8,572 nt of DNA from an uncultured Clostridia bacterium. GTDB taxonomy: Bacteria; Bacillota; Clostridia; Oscillospirales; Acutalibacteraceae. The stretch lies in assembly GCA_946405565.1 (NCBI GenBank), contig CAMJHU010000056.1, positions 1-8,572 on the forward strand. Direction: 5' to 3'. The position numbers were made by a program, and so were the translations under genes. This document shows, piece after piece, positions 1-5,830 of this stretch. How positions within the stretch are numbered: the first letter of the stretch is position 1; every line of letters begins with the position of its first letter. The notes beneath the pieces were generated by a model. The model saw nothing but the letters and a program-made list of their open reading frames with translations, was not told the DNA's origin and did not search any database.

Positions 1-26
1 TAATGCGGAATGCGTAATTGGTAACT
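1..26 (+). repeat. Degenerate heptad tandem repeat (array A)
   Basis: The first bases parse into 7-bp units: TAATGCG, GAATGCG, TAATTGG, then a partial TAACT. The reverse complement of a second array at 5803-5830 shares the stretch TAATGCGGAA, so the two are probably related and in opposite orientation. The window edge cuts the left side, so the full length is unknown. The leading TAA could be the stop codon of an upstream gene, but this cannot be decided here. Confidence 0.5.
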
Positions 27-43
27 ATTTCGTGCGCTTGCGG

Positions 44-70
44 GGTTCCTCTTCCTTAAGGGAGGGAACC
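44..70. other. Hairpin/palindrome upstream of murB
   Basis: GGTTCC (44-49) can pair with GGAACC (65-70), and the interior contains the perfect palindrome CCTTAAGG (54-61). The structure is bracketed by a 9-bp direct repeat CTTGCGGGG (37-45 and 70-78). No T-tract follows on the + strand, so an ordinary intrinsic terminator is unlikely. Its role is unknown. I see no gene and no convincing promoter in 1-131. Confidence 0.4.
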
Positions 71-131
71 TTGCGGGGGCGCTTGTATAGCTATGAAGCA
101 ATTGAAAGACTTTGGAAGGAATGGATAACGG

Positions 132-1046
132 ATGGGGAATCCATATTTGGGGTATCAGAAAGCATTTGAAACGATAGGCTGTGAGGTCGCGGCGGACGAA
201 CCCATGAAGCGTCACACCTCCTTCAAAATCGGCGGTACGGCGGATTTGTTTGTGACCGTCCACAACCGCGGGCAGCTTACGGAGGCGCTCCGACTGGTGA
301 GAAAACACGATATACCGCTCTTTGTGCTGGGCAACGGCTCCAATCTGCTGGTGTCCGACAGCGGTATCCGGGGCGTGGTGCTGCGTCTGGGCGGGGAGTT
401 CTGCGAGATGCGCCTTGCTCAAGACGGTACGCTGCATTGCGGCGCGGGGGCGCAGCTCTCTCGGCTGTGCGCCTTTGCCTTGGAACACTCCCTGACGGGG
501 CTGGAATTCGCATGGGGCATTCCCGGCTCGGTGGGTGGGGCTGCCTTCATGAACGCGGGCGCCTACAGCGGCGAGATGAAGGACGTGGTGATCGCCTGCG
601 AGCATGTCAGCCTGAACGGAAGCTCGACTTCCTTCACCGGTGAAGCCTTGGAATTCGGCTACCGCCACAGTGTTTATTCCAACGGCGGATTTATCATCAC
701 CGAAGTGATTTTCCGGCTGGCGCCGGGCGATAAATCAGCCATTAAAGCTAAGATGGACGAACTTATGGGCAGGAGAAAGGATAAACAGCCGCTCGAATAT
801 CCCAGTGCGGGCAGTATTTTCAAGCGTCCGGCGGGGTATTTTGCGGGGGGGCTGATTGAGCAGTGCGGATTGAAGGGCGCACAGGTGGGCGGCGCGCAGG
901 TCAGTCCCAAGCACGCGGGCTTCATTGTCAACGTGGGGGACGCGACGTGTGAGGACGTGCTGACGCTGATTGCGCAGATTCAGGAAACCGTCAAAGCGGA
1001 AACAGGAGTAGAACTGGAATGTGAGGTCAGAAAAACGGGCGCGTAA
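132..1046 (+). CDS. murB: UDP-N-acetylenolpyruvoylglucosamine reductase (MurB)
   Basis: This cytoplasmic flavoenzyme uses NADPH and FAD to reduce UDP-GlcNAc-enolpyruvate to UDP-MurNAc, the second committed step of peptidoglycan precursor synthesis. At 304 aa it is about the usual length for the Gram-positive type. The FAD-binding region is recognisable: HTSFKIGG at residues 28-35, LGNGSNLLV at 66-74, and WGIPGSVGGAAFMNAGAY at 128-145. The C-terminal domain carries GYRHS (176-180, with the substrate-site Arg178), YPSAGSIFKRP (223-233, with the proton-donating Ser228) and CEVR near the C terminus (Glu298, the expected second catalytic acid). The start is ATG 132 because an in-frame TAA lies at 126-128 and GGAAGGA (114-120) provides a ribosome site about 11 nt upstream. 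It stands upstream of rapZ but is separated by 256 nt of repeats, so co-transcription is uncertain. All key residues are present; the family call is secure. Confidence 0.97.
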   Translation: MGNPYLGYQKAFETIGCEVAADEPMKRHTSFKIGGTADLFVTVHNRGQLTEALRLVRKHDIPLFVLGNGSNLLVSDSGIRGVVLRLGGEFCEMRLAQDGTLHCGAGAQLSRLCAFALEHSLTGLEFAWGIPGSVGGAAFMNAGAYSGEMKDVVIACEHVSLNGSSTSFTGEALEFGYRHSVYSNGGFIITEVIFRLAPGDKSAIKAKMDELMGRRKDKQPLEYPSAGSIFKRPAGYFAGGLIEQCGLKGAQVGGAQVSPKHAGFIVNVGDATCEDVLTLIAQIQETVKAETGVELECEVRKTGA

Positions 1047-1049
1047 TTA

Positions 1050-1160
1050 GCCGCGAAGCGGCGGGGATTCCAAAGGGACGAGTCCCTTTGGCAGGGGTCC
1101 GGGGGCAGCGCCACCGGCAGGGAGTGGGACAGCGTCCCACAAGGCAGGCGGAAGCCTGCC
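1050..1160. repeat. Intergenic array of GC-rich perfect hairpins
   Basis: Four perfect inverted repeats stand close together after the murB stop codon. They are GCCGC-GAA-GCGGC (1050-1062), CCAAAGGGAC-GA-GTCCCTTTGG (1070-1091), GTGGGAC-AGC-GTCCCAC (1124-1140) and GGCAGGC-GGAA-GCCTGCC (1143-1160). A GC-rich stretch at about 1093-1120 may add a weaker fold. No U-tract follows any of them, and no open frame across the region looks like a protein. The density of short perfect stems suggests a dispersed REP-like repeat or a structured RNA. From memory, similar sequence recurs between genes of Ruminococcaceae genomes, but I could not check this. The sequence from 1161 to 1238 shows no clear structure. 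Confidence 0.7.
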
Positions 1161-1238
1161 GAGCGAGACGAGCCAAGACCCACAACGGGGAAGGGCGAAT
1201 ACAGAAAACGAACCCCATCCGAATGTACCGTCCGGAAT

Positions 1239-1280
1239 GAATAGTGAATAATGAATAATGAATAATGAATAGTGAATAGT
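1239..1280 (+). repeat. Heptad tandem repeat, six GAATART units (array B)
   Basis: Six consecutive 7-bp units read GAATAGT, GAATAAT three times, then GAATAGT twice, with a partial GAAT just before them at 1235-1238. Units differ only at the sixth base. The array ends 9 nt before the GGAGG ribosome site of rapZ, so it lies in the immediate leader of that gene. The same unit recurs at 3248-3275. Function is unknown. Confidence 0.85.
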
Positions 1281-1302
1281 GTAAAACACGGAGGAACAAA
1301 GC

Positions 1303-2160
1303 GTGGAATTCTTAATTGTTACCGGACTTTCAGGCGCGGGAAAATCACAGGTAGTGGACGCGCTGGAGGACATCGGTTTTTACTGTGTGGACAATATGCC
1401 TCCTATGATGATACTGCGGTTTTACCGCATCTGTATGCAATCGCAGGAGGAATTTGAAAAAGTGGCAGTCGTCACCGATATACGCGGCGGAGAACCCTTC
1501 CGCACGCTGATTAACGATCTGGAAGTACTCAAGGTGCAGAACAACCCCTTCCGGATTCTCTTTATCAACTGCGGCACGCATGTACTGCTCAACCGCTTCA
1601 AGGAGACCCGTCGCCGGCATCCGCTGGCGGACGAATACGAAGGCTCGGTGGAGGCGGCGATTATTGCCGAAAAGAACCTGCTGGAACCCGCCTATAAAAT
1701 GGCGGATTACCTGATTGACACGACCGAACTTTCCCCCACGCAGCTCAAAAACCGCGTGAAGGATATGTTCGGCGGCAATGTGACCGAACAGATGGTGGTG
1801 CGGGTGATGTCGTTCGGCTTCAAATACGGTCCCTGCCGGGAAGCCGATCTGACCTTTGACGTGCGCTGCTTCCCCAATCCGTATTACGTCTCGGAACTCA
1901 AAACCCACACCGGTCTGGAGGACTGCGTGCGGGAATATGTCATGAAGGACGACGGGGTGAAGGGCTTCCTCACGCGGCTGTACGACATGGTGGACTACCT
2001 GCTGCCGCTTTATCAGAAGGAAGGCAAGAGCGAACTGGTCATCGCGATGGGCTGTACCGGCGGCAAGCACCGCTCGGTCACGATTGCCGAAAATCTGGGG
2101 GCATACCTTTCCTCCAAACGCAACAAGGTGGTCATCTCCCACCGCGACATCAAGAAATAG
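1303..2160 (+). CDS. rapZ: RNase adapter / nucleotide-binding protein RapZ (YvcJ)
   Basis: This is the P-loop protein known as RapZ in E. coli and YvcJ in Bacillus. In E. coli it senses glucosamine-6-phosphate and hands the sRNA GlmZ to RNase E; the Firmicute protein binds and hydrolyses nucleotides and its precise role is less clear. The 285-aa length is normal. The N-terminal kinase-like domain shows a Walker A motif GLSGAGKS (8-15), FYCVDNMPP (26-34) and TDIRGG (58-63). The C-terminal domain has FGFKYGPCREADLTFDVR (171-188), PNPYY (191-195) and the signature GCTGGKHRSV (250-259). The start is GTG 1303, preceded at 8 nt by GGAGG (1290-1294). It sits between murB and whiA, a familiar Firmicute neighbourhood, but yvcK is not next to it. 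The sequence supports the family strongly; an sRNA role here would be inference. Confidence 0.96.
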   Translation: MEFLIVTGLSGAGKSQVVDALEDIGFYCVDNMPPMMILRFYRICMQSQEEFEKVAVVTDIRGGEPFRTLINDLEVLKVQNNPFRILFINCGTHVLLNRFKETRRRHPLADEYEGSVEAAIIAEKNLLEPAYKMADYLIDTTELSPTQLKNRVKDMFGGNVTEQMVVRVMSFGFKYGPCREADLTFDVRCFPNPYYVSELKTHTGLEDCVREYVMKDDGVKGFLTRLYDMVDYLLPLYQKEGKSELVIAMGCTGGKHRSVTIAENLGAYLSSKRNKVVISHRDIKK

Positions 2161-2162
2161 TG

Positions 2163-2197
2163 GTTAGTGATTAGTGTTGAGAGTTGAGAGTTTAGTG
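2163..2197 (+). repeat. Heptad tandem repeat after rapZ (array C, left arm)
   Basis: Five 7-bp units, GTTAGTG, ATTAGTG, TTGAGAG, TTGAGAG and TTTAGTG, begin two bases after the rapZ stop codon. Bases 2165-2192 match the reverse complement of 2310-2337 at 24 of 28 positions, so this array forms one arm of a larger inverted repeat. No coding capacity is seen. Confidence 0.75.
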
Positions 2198-2207
2198 AAA
2201 TAAACTT

Positions 2208-2308
2208 AGGAGCTATGCAGAATTTAATCAGTCATTTTCTGCCTGAAATTACAGTATGCTTGCGTGTTTCGGCAAGTGAAATGTATCAATTATTTCTGCA
2301 TAGTTCCT
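2208..2308. mobile_element. MITE-like palindromic element, 101 bp
   Basis: The ends are 15-bp inverted repeats, AGGAGCTATGCAGAA (2208-2222) and TTCTGCATAGTTCCT (2294-2308), matching at 14 of 15 positions. The interior continues as an imperfect palindrome: CATTT-TCTGCC-TGAAA on the left can fold against TTTC-GGCAAG-TGAAATG on the right, with an apex near 2250-2265. It is AT-rich unlike the coding sequence around it and has no reading frame. Short length, terminal inverted repeats and intergenic position fit a non-autonomous miniature element or a long-hairpin repeat. No clear target-site duplication is visible because the flanks are themselves heptad repeats. A structured leader RNA for whiA is the alternative. 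Confidence 0.55.
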
Positions 2309-2336
2309 TAACTCTTAACTCTTAACACTTAACACT
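2309..2336 (-). repeat. Heptad tandem repeat before whiA (array C, right arm)
   Basis: Four units on the + strand read TAACTCT twice then TAACACT twice. On the - strand this is AGTGTTA twice then AGAGTTA twice, close to the units at 2163-2197 in inverted orientation. The array directly abuts the MITE-like terminal repeat and ends 25 nt before the whiA start codon. Confidence 0.75.
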
Positions 2337-2361
2337 ATGTAAAGGGTGTTACTGGAAAACC

Positions 2362-3246
2362 ATGACCTATTCATCAATGGCAAAAAGTGAATTGTGCCGT
2401 ATCAGACCGGAGAATGACTGCTGCCGGCTGGCGGAAGCATATGGGCTGCTGCTGTATGCCAAGCTGCTGAGCGAGGGTCACGATACCTATACCACCGATC
2501 ATCAGGAGGTTGCCCGTCTGCTGGGAGAAACGGCGGCGGCGGTCTGCGGCATTTATGCCGACGTGCTGACGGTGCCGAAGAGCACCAAGGGCAGCGGCTA
2601 CCGCTATGTGGTAAAAATCCCGAATGCCGAGCAGAAAAAGCTCATGTGCGCGGCGTTCGCGGGACATACAGGCGGCATTCTCGAAAAGGAATGCTGCGTC
2701 AATGCCTTTTTACGGGGTGCGTTTGCGGTGTGCGGCACCGTGACGGACCCGATGAAGGACTATCATCTCGAATTTCTCGCGGGCAGCCCGCGCCGGAGAG
2801 ACATTCTGGCGGGGGCGATGAAACGGGTGGGTATCCGGGCGCATGAATTGAACCGCAACGAGCGGTGGGTGGTCTATGTCAAGGACGTGGACGACATTAT
2901 GGCGCTCATGACCCGTATGGGCGCGCCTTACGCGGCAGGTCACGTGGCGCAGACGCGGGCGGTCAAGGGTTGGCGCAACAGCGCCAACCGGCGGGTCAAC
3001 TGCGATCAGGCGAACATCGACCGCACCGTGTCGGCGGCGGAACAGCAGATAGCCGCCATCCGTCGGCTGATGGGGGAGAGAGGTTCCGACGCGATTCCTC
3101 CGGAGTTGCGGGAGCTTGCGGCGCTTCGGCTGGAAAATCCCGAGATGTCGCTGCGCGAACTGAGTGAAAGTCTGAGCGAGCCCATCAGCCGCAGCGGCGT
3201 CAATCACCGTCTCAAAAAACTCATGGAACTCGCGGAACAGAAGTAA
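2362..3246 (+). CDS. whiA: DNA-binding protein WhiA
   Basis: WhiA is a conserved Gram-positive regulator that pairs a LAGLIDADG-like fold, lacking nuclease activity, with a C-terminal helix-turn-helix. In Streptomyces it controls sporulation septation; in Bacillus it is nucleoid-associated and affects division and chromosome segregation. At 294 aa it is slightly short of typical lengths near 310. The N terminus, residues 1-14 (TYSSMAKSELCRI), matches the family's usual start. CCVNAFLRGAF (111-121) followed by YHLEF (134-138) is the LAGLIDADG-like core; NRRVNCDQANIDRTV (209-223) is the characteristic linker. The HTH region is about 257-291, with SLRELSESL and SRSGVNHRLKKL. The ribosome site is weak: AAAGGG at 2341-2346 lies rather far, and TGGAA at 2353-2357 rather close. 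The frame is intact. The lack of adjacent yvcK is unusual relative to many Firmicutes. Confidence 0.95.
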   Translation: MTYSSMAKSELCRIRPENDCCRLAEAYGLLLYAKLLSEGHDTYTTDHQEVARLLGETAAAVCGIYADVLTVPKSTKGSGYRYVVKIPNAEQKKLMCAAFAGHTGGILEKECCVNAFLRGAFAVCGTVTDPMKDYHLEFLAGSPRRRDILAGAMKRVGIRAHELNRNERWVVYVKDVDDIMALMTRMGAPYAAGHVAQTRAVKGWRNSANRRVNCDQANIDRTVSAAEQQIAAIRRLMGERGSDAIPPELRELAALRLENPEMSLRELSESLSEPISRSGVNHRLKKLMELAEQK

Positions 3247-3247
3247 A

Positions 3248-3275
3248 GAATAGTGAATAGTGAATAGTGAATAGT
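3248..3275 (+). repeat. Heptad tandem repeat, four GAATAGT units (array D)
   Basis: Four identical GAATAGT units begin one base after the whiA stop codon (3244-3246) and run to three bases before the ATG of the next gene. The array therefore fills almost the whole intergenic gap and occupies the place of the ribosome-binding site. The unit is the same as in array B at 1239-1280. Confidence 0.85.
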
Positions 3276-3278
3276 GAT

Positions 3279-3962
3279 ATGGAACTGATACAATTAACAG
3301 AGCGCGTGTGGTACTATCCGTTTGAGAAGAAACGCGACCGTCCGATACTGGGATATATCCGCGGAGATCATTGGAGTGTGGCGGTAGACGCGGGACATTC
3401 GGAAGCCCATACGCGGGAATTCTATGACGCGCTGCGGGAAGCGGGTCTTCCCCTGCCGTCTGTGACGGTGCTGACCCATTGGCACTGGGATCATACCTTT
3501 GGTATGCACGCGGTCAACGGTCTGTGCATCGCCAACGAGCGGACTGTTGCCTATCTCAAGAAGATCCGGGAACGGATTCTCAGCGGCGGCAGAGAAAGCT
3601 TTCTCTCCATAGACCGGTGTATCCGCCATGAGTATGCGGATGACAGACCTATTATCGTTACCCTGCCGGACATCGTCTTTTCCGATACGCTCACGCTGGA
3701 GGCGGGAAATTGTCCGGTGCGTCTGACAGTGAGTGTGGCTCCTCATACGGACGACGCCACGCTGGTGTATGTGCCGACAGAGAAGGTGCTGTTTCTGGGA
3801 GACGCCGCCAGCGGCGTTTTCCCCACATGGGAGAAATCCCCGGAGTTATGTGCGGCACTCGCGGATACCATCGCGCCTCTGAACGTGGACATTTGTCTCG
3901 AAAGTCATCATACACCGCAATCCAAACAGGAAATCATAGCGAATCTGCGGGAAACAACGTAA
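3279..3962 (+). CDS. MBL-fold metallohydrolase
   Basis: This is a 227-aa single-domain member of the metallo-beta-lactamase superfamily, probably cytoplasmic since no signal peptide is seen. The full metal-ligand set is visible, numbering from ATG 3279: HWHWDH (67-72) gives His67, His69, Asp71 and His72; His156 lies in APHTDD; Asp175 in FLGDAASG; His210 in ESHHTP. It is therefore expected to bind two metals and be catalytic. The substrate cannot be named; the superfamily covers thioesters, lactones, phosphodiesters and beta-lactams. Nothing ties it to antibiotic resistance. I prefer ATG 3279 to an upstream in-frame GTG at 3267, which falls inside the heptad repeat. No Shine-Dalgarno motif is visible, so translation may be coupled to whiA 32 nt upstream. 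A strong terminator follows directly. Confidence 0.88.
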   Translation: MELIQLTERVWYYPFEKKRDRPILGYIRGDHWSVAVDAGHSEAHTREFYDALREAGLPLPSVTVLTHWHWDHTFGMHAVNGLCIANERTVAYLKKIRERILSGGRESFLSIDRCIRHEYADDRPIIVTLPDIVFSDTLTLEAGNCPVRLTVSVAPHTDDATLVYVPTEKVLFLGDAASGVFPTWEKSPELCAALADTIAPLNVDICLESHHTPQSKQEIIANLRETT

Positions 3963-3973
3963 AACAAAAAACT

Positions 3974-4025
3974 GCGCGAAGCATCAGCCGTCATCGGACA
4001 GGTGTTTCGCGCTTTTTCTTTTTTT
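3974..4025 (+). terminator. Rho-independent terminator after the MBL gene
   Basis: GCGCGAAGCA (3974-3983) pairs with TGTTTCGCGC (4003-4012) with one mismatch, and a small inner CCG/CGG stem (3988-3990 with 3995-3997) tightens the loop. It is followed by TTTTTCTTTTTTT (4013-4025). The position 12 nt after the stop codon marks the likely end of the upstream transcript. Confidence 0.9.
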
Positions 4026-4101
4026 ACTTTTTTTGCATAAACCGCCGCCGGTTGGCGCATACTAACAGCAGAACCCTCAACCCGAAAAGGAGATATGCCT
4101 G

Positions 4102-4539
4102 ATGATGGAAATCAAACAGCGGAGCGCCCGCGGTTATACACGACTGCTGCGGCTGTATCTGGGAATGCTGGCGTTTGTGGCGCTGTGCGCGACGGTGGTC
4201 ATGGCGGTGGACGGACTGCGGATAGGCGCGTTCGCGCTGGGAACCGTCTGCGTCCTGCTGACCGCGGGCGCGATGGTCATTCCCATGAGCCGGAGCGTGA
4301 CCTATGCGCGCAGCGGGGGCTGCCTGAGCATTGAACGCGGCTGGCTGGTGCGGCGGCGGCTGATCGTCAACCGAAGCGATATCCGTTATGCCGAGATTTC
4401 GGGCAGTCCGCTGGAACGGCATTTCGGCATCTGCACCGTGACCTTCTTCACCGGCGGCGGCAAGGTGCGTCTGCGGGGGATTCACACGGATGACGGACAG
4501 CGGCTGGGCTATCTCTTCGGCGGGGAGGCGGCGCACTGA
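4102..4539 (+). CDS. Membrane PH-domain (DUF304/bPH2) protein, YdbS-like
   Basis: This 145-aa protein has two predicted membrane segments near its N terminus (about 17-36 and 40-61) followed by one bacterial PH-like domain on roughly 65-135. The domain shows the family pattern: a strand with SIERGWLVRRRLIVNRSDIRYAEI (76-99), then SPLERHFGICTVTFFTGGG (102-120). The layout matches Bacillus YdbS, the small partner of YdbT; that pair has been linked to tolerance of antimicrobial peptides. The start is ATG 4102, 8 nt after AAAAGGAGA (4086-4093 region); a second ATG at 4105 is possible. An ATG at 4095 is in another frame and too close to the ribosome site. Its stop lies 1 nt before the ATG of the next gene, so the two are very likely co-translated. 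No promoter stands out in 4026-4101. Function in this organism is inferred only from the family. Confidence 0.8.
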   Translation: MMEIKQRSARGYTRLLRLYLGMLAFVALCATVVMAVDGLRIGAFALGTVCVLLTAGAMVIPMSRSVTYARSGGCLSIERGWLVRRRLIVNRSDIRYAEISGSPLERHFGICTVTFFTGGGKVRLRGIHTDDGQRLGYLFGGEAAH

Positions 4540-4540
4540 C

Positions 4541-5725
4541 ATGGAAACGCGTGAAACGGGCGGCAGACGCTGGCGGCTGCAAAACGGTGTACTGTATCTC
4601 ACGTCGGGCGGATGGTGTCGGCGGGAAGTGCGTCTCTGCAAGGAGCGGCTGCTGTATGTGGAATTATGTCAGCGTCCGTGGCACCGTCTGTTCCACCGCG
4701 CCCGCGTGAAGCTGTACGTCGCGGTCAGGCGCCGTCCCGTATTTATCGCGCAGATGGAGGAAAATCAGGCGGCGGCACTGGTCAATCGCATCGCGGCAGG
4801 CGAAACGCCGTCCGGCGCGGGCAAACGGCGGTATCTGGCGCCCGGCAGGCACGCGGCGTTCTGGGGCGCACTGACCTCGCGGAGCGTGCTGCTGCCGTGG
4901 TGGCTGGGCGCGTGGTGCCTTGGTATGGGCGGGCGGTGGTTCCTGCCGCAAATCATGAGCGCCGTCCTGCTGGCGGCGGGACTGCTCGCGCTGGGTGCGC
5001 GGCTGCTTTCGGAGGGCTGGCTGTCGGTGTGCATCCTGCCGGAAGGCTTTGCGATACGAATGGGCGTGGGGGGCAGTCGGCGGCTGTTTGTACCGCGTCA
5101 CGCGGTGGTGGGCGTCGTGGAGACCGCGTCTCCGGCGGCGCTGTTCTGCGGCGGTTCCCGGATGGAACTGCTGTGCGAAGGCGGCGTGCGGCTGCCCTGT
5201 ATGCGATGGTACACGGGCGGAACCGGCAGGGAAGCCGCCCTGCGTCTGCTGGACTGCGAGGGACTTCCCCGCACATGGGCGACCGACGGCAAGGCGTTCT
5301 GCACACGCTATCTGCGGTTGACGGCGCTGCTCTTTCTCGGACTGCCGGTGTGGCTCTGGTCGTTTTACGCGCTGTATGCCGTCGGTATGTTCCAGGCGAT
5401 ATGGCTGCCCCTGCTTGTCGGCGCGGCACTGTCCGCCGGGATATTGGCAATCCTGCACTGTCTGACCGCGGTGCGCTTCGGCGGGGAAGCCGGTGTGAGC
5501 ATATCCGCGGGGACGCTTCGCATGGAGGGAATGGGAATGCTTTCCGCGGAACGGCTGACGCTGCGGCGGGGGTGTCTGGCGGCGGTACGGGTCAGACAGG
5601 GATTGACCGACCGGGCGGCGAACCGTTGTACGGCGGAGCTGATTCCGAAAGGCTGCCGCCGCGGCGGACAATGTACGTCGCTTCCCTATGAAAAACTGCT
5701 GGCTATCGTGGAACGCTTTGCGTAA
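4541..5725 (+). CDS. Multi-PH-domain membrane protein, YdbT-like
   Basis: This 394-aa protein alternates PH-like (DUF304/bPH2) domains with pairs of membrane helices. A first domain lies at about 12-85 (LYLTSGGWCRREVRLCKERLLYVEL, then RPWHRLFHRARVKLYV). Helices follow at about 113-133 and 136-156. A second domain occupies about 160-240 and further helices about 258-280 and 284-306. A third domain at about 310-392 has AGTLRMEGMGMLSAERLTLRR. This is the architecture of Bacillus YdbT (about 490 aa), though shorter. The start is ATG 4541: it is 1 nt after the upstream stop, and GGGGAGG (4522-4528) precedes it. An in-frame ATG at 4490 would overlap the neighbour by 50 nt. The protein is arginine-rich, partly an effect of high GC. 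The domains are diverged, so the family call is probable, and its biochemical role is unknown. Confidence 0.72.
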   Translation: METRETGGRRWRLQNGVLYLTSGGWCRREVRLCKERLLYVELCQRPWHRLFHRARVKLYVAVRRRPVFIAQMEENQAAALVNRIAAGETPSGAGKRRYLAPGRHAAFWGALTSRSVLLPWWLGAWCLGMGGRWFLPQIMSAVLLAAGLLALGARLLSEGWLSVCILPEGFAIRMGVGGSRRLFVPRHAVVGVVETASPAALFCGGSRMELLCEGGVRLPCMRWYTGGTGREAALRLLDCEGLPRTWATDGKAFCTRYLRLTALLFLGLPVWLWSFYALYAVGMFQAIWLPLLVGAALSAGILAILHCLTAVRFGGEAGVSISAGTLRMEGMGMLSAERLTLRRGCLAAVRVRQGLTDRAANRCTAELIPKGCRRGGQCTSLPYEKLLAIVERFA

Positions 5726-5729
5726 TGAC

Positions 5730-5787
5730 ACAGAAAAAATCCGTGTATTTTTAGAAACACTAAAAATACACGGACCTTTTTCTGTTT
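5730..5787. terminator. Bidirectional rho-independent terminator
   Basis: A perfect 15-bp inverted repeat, TCCGTGTATTTTTAG (5740-5754) with CTAAAAATACACGGA (5760-5774), has a 5-nt loop. It is extended outward by ACAGAAAAA (5730-5738) against TTTTTCTGT (5777-5785). The outer arms provide a T-tract on each strand. It lies between the convergent YdbT-like gene (+) and the aminotransferase gene (-) and can end transcription from both sides. Confidence 0.9.
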
Positions 5788-5802
5788 TGCGGGTGGTGCC
5801 AC

Positions 5803-5830
5803 ATTCCTAATTCCGAATTCCGCATTAAAT
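5803..5830 (-). repeat. Heptad tandem repeat after alaA (array E)
   Basis: On the + strand the units are ATTCCTA, ATTCCGA, ATTCCGC and ATTAAAT. Read on the - strand, the array starts at the alaA stop codon (5830-5832) and runs away from the gene, which is the same placement as the arrays after rapZ and whiA. Its - strand sequence shares TAATGCGGAA with positions 1-10. Confidence 0.65.

Noticed and set aside
93..128. Eleven-codon ATG frame just upstream of murB
   Set aside because: It has no ribosome-binding site and overlaps the murB Shine-Dalgarno; it is in frame with murB but stopped by TAA at 126. Nothing suggests a leader peptide or a broken MurB N terminus.
1239..1280. Possible CRISPR array
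   Set aside because: The 7-bp units are directly adjacent without spacers, and no cas gene is present.
1345..2142. Minus-strand open frame of 265 aa opposite rapZ
   Set aside because: Rich in His and Val with no motif; the sense strand encodes a complete RapZ with Walker A and C-terminal signatures.
3279..3962. Beta-lactamase or resistance gene
   Set aside because: The HxHxDH motif marks only the superfamily. There is no signal peptide, and the chromosomal housekeeping context gives no support for antibiotic hydrolysis.
4033..4063. Promoter for the PH-domain pair (TTGCAT and CATACT)
   Set aside because: Both boxes are poor and the spacer is 19 nt, so I could not support it as a feature.
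4612..5731. Long overlapping frames on both strands across the YdbT-like gene (359 and 355 aa)
   Set aside because: They are rich in Arg, Pro, Ala and Gln as expected from GC-rich shadow frames. The chosen frame alone shows membrane helices, a ribosome site and 1-nt coupling to its neighbour.
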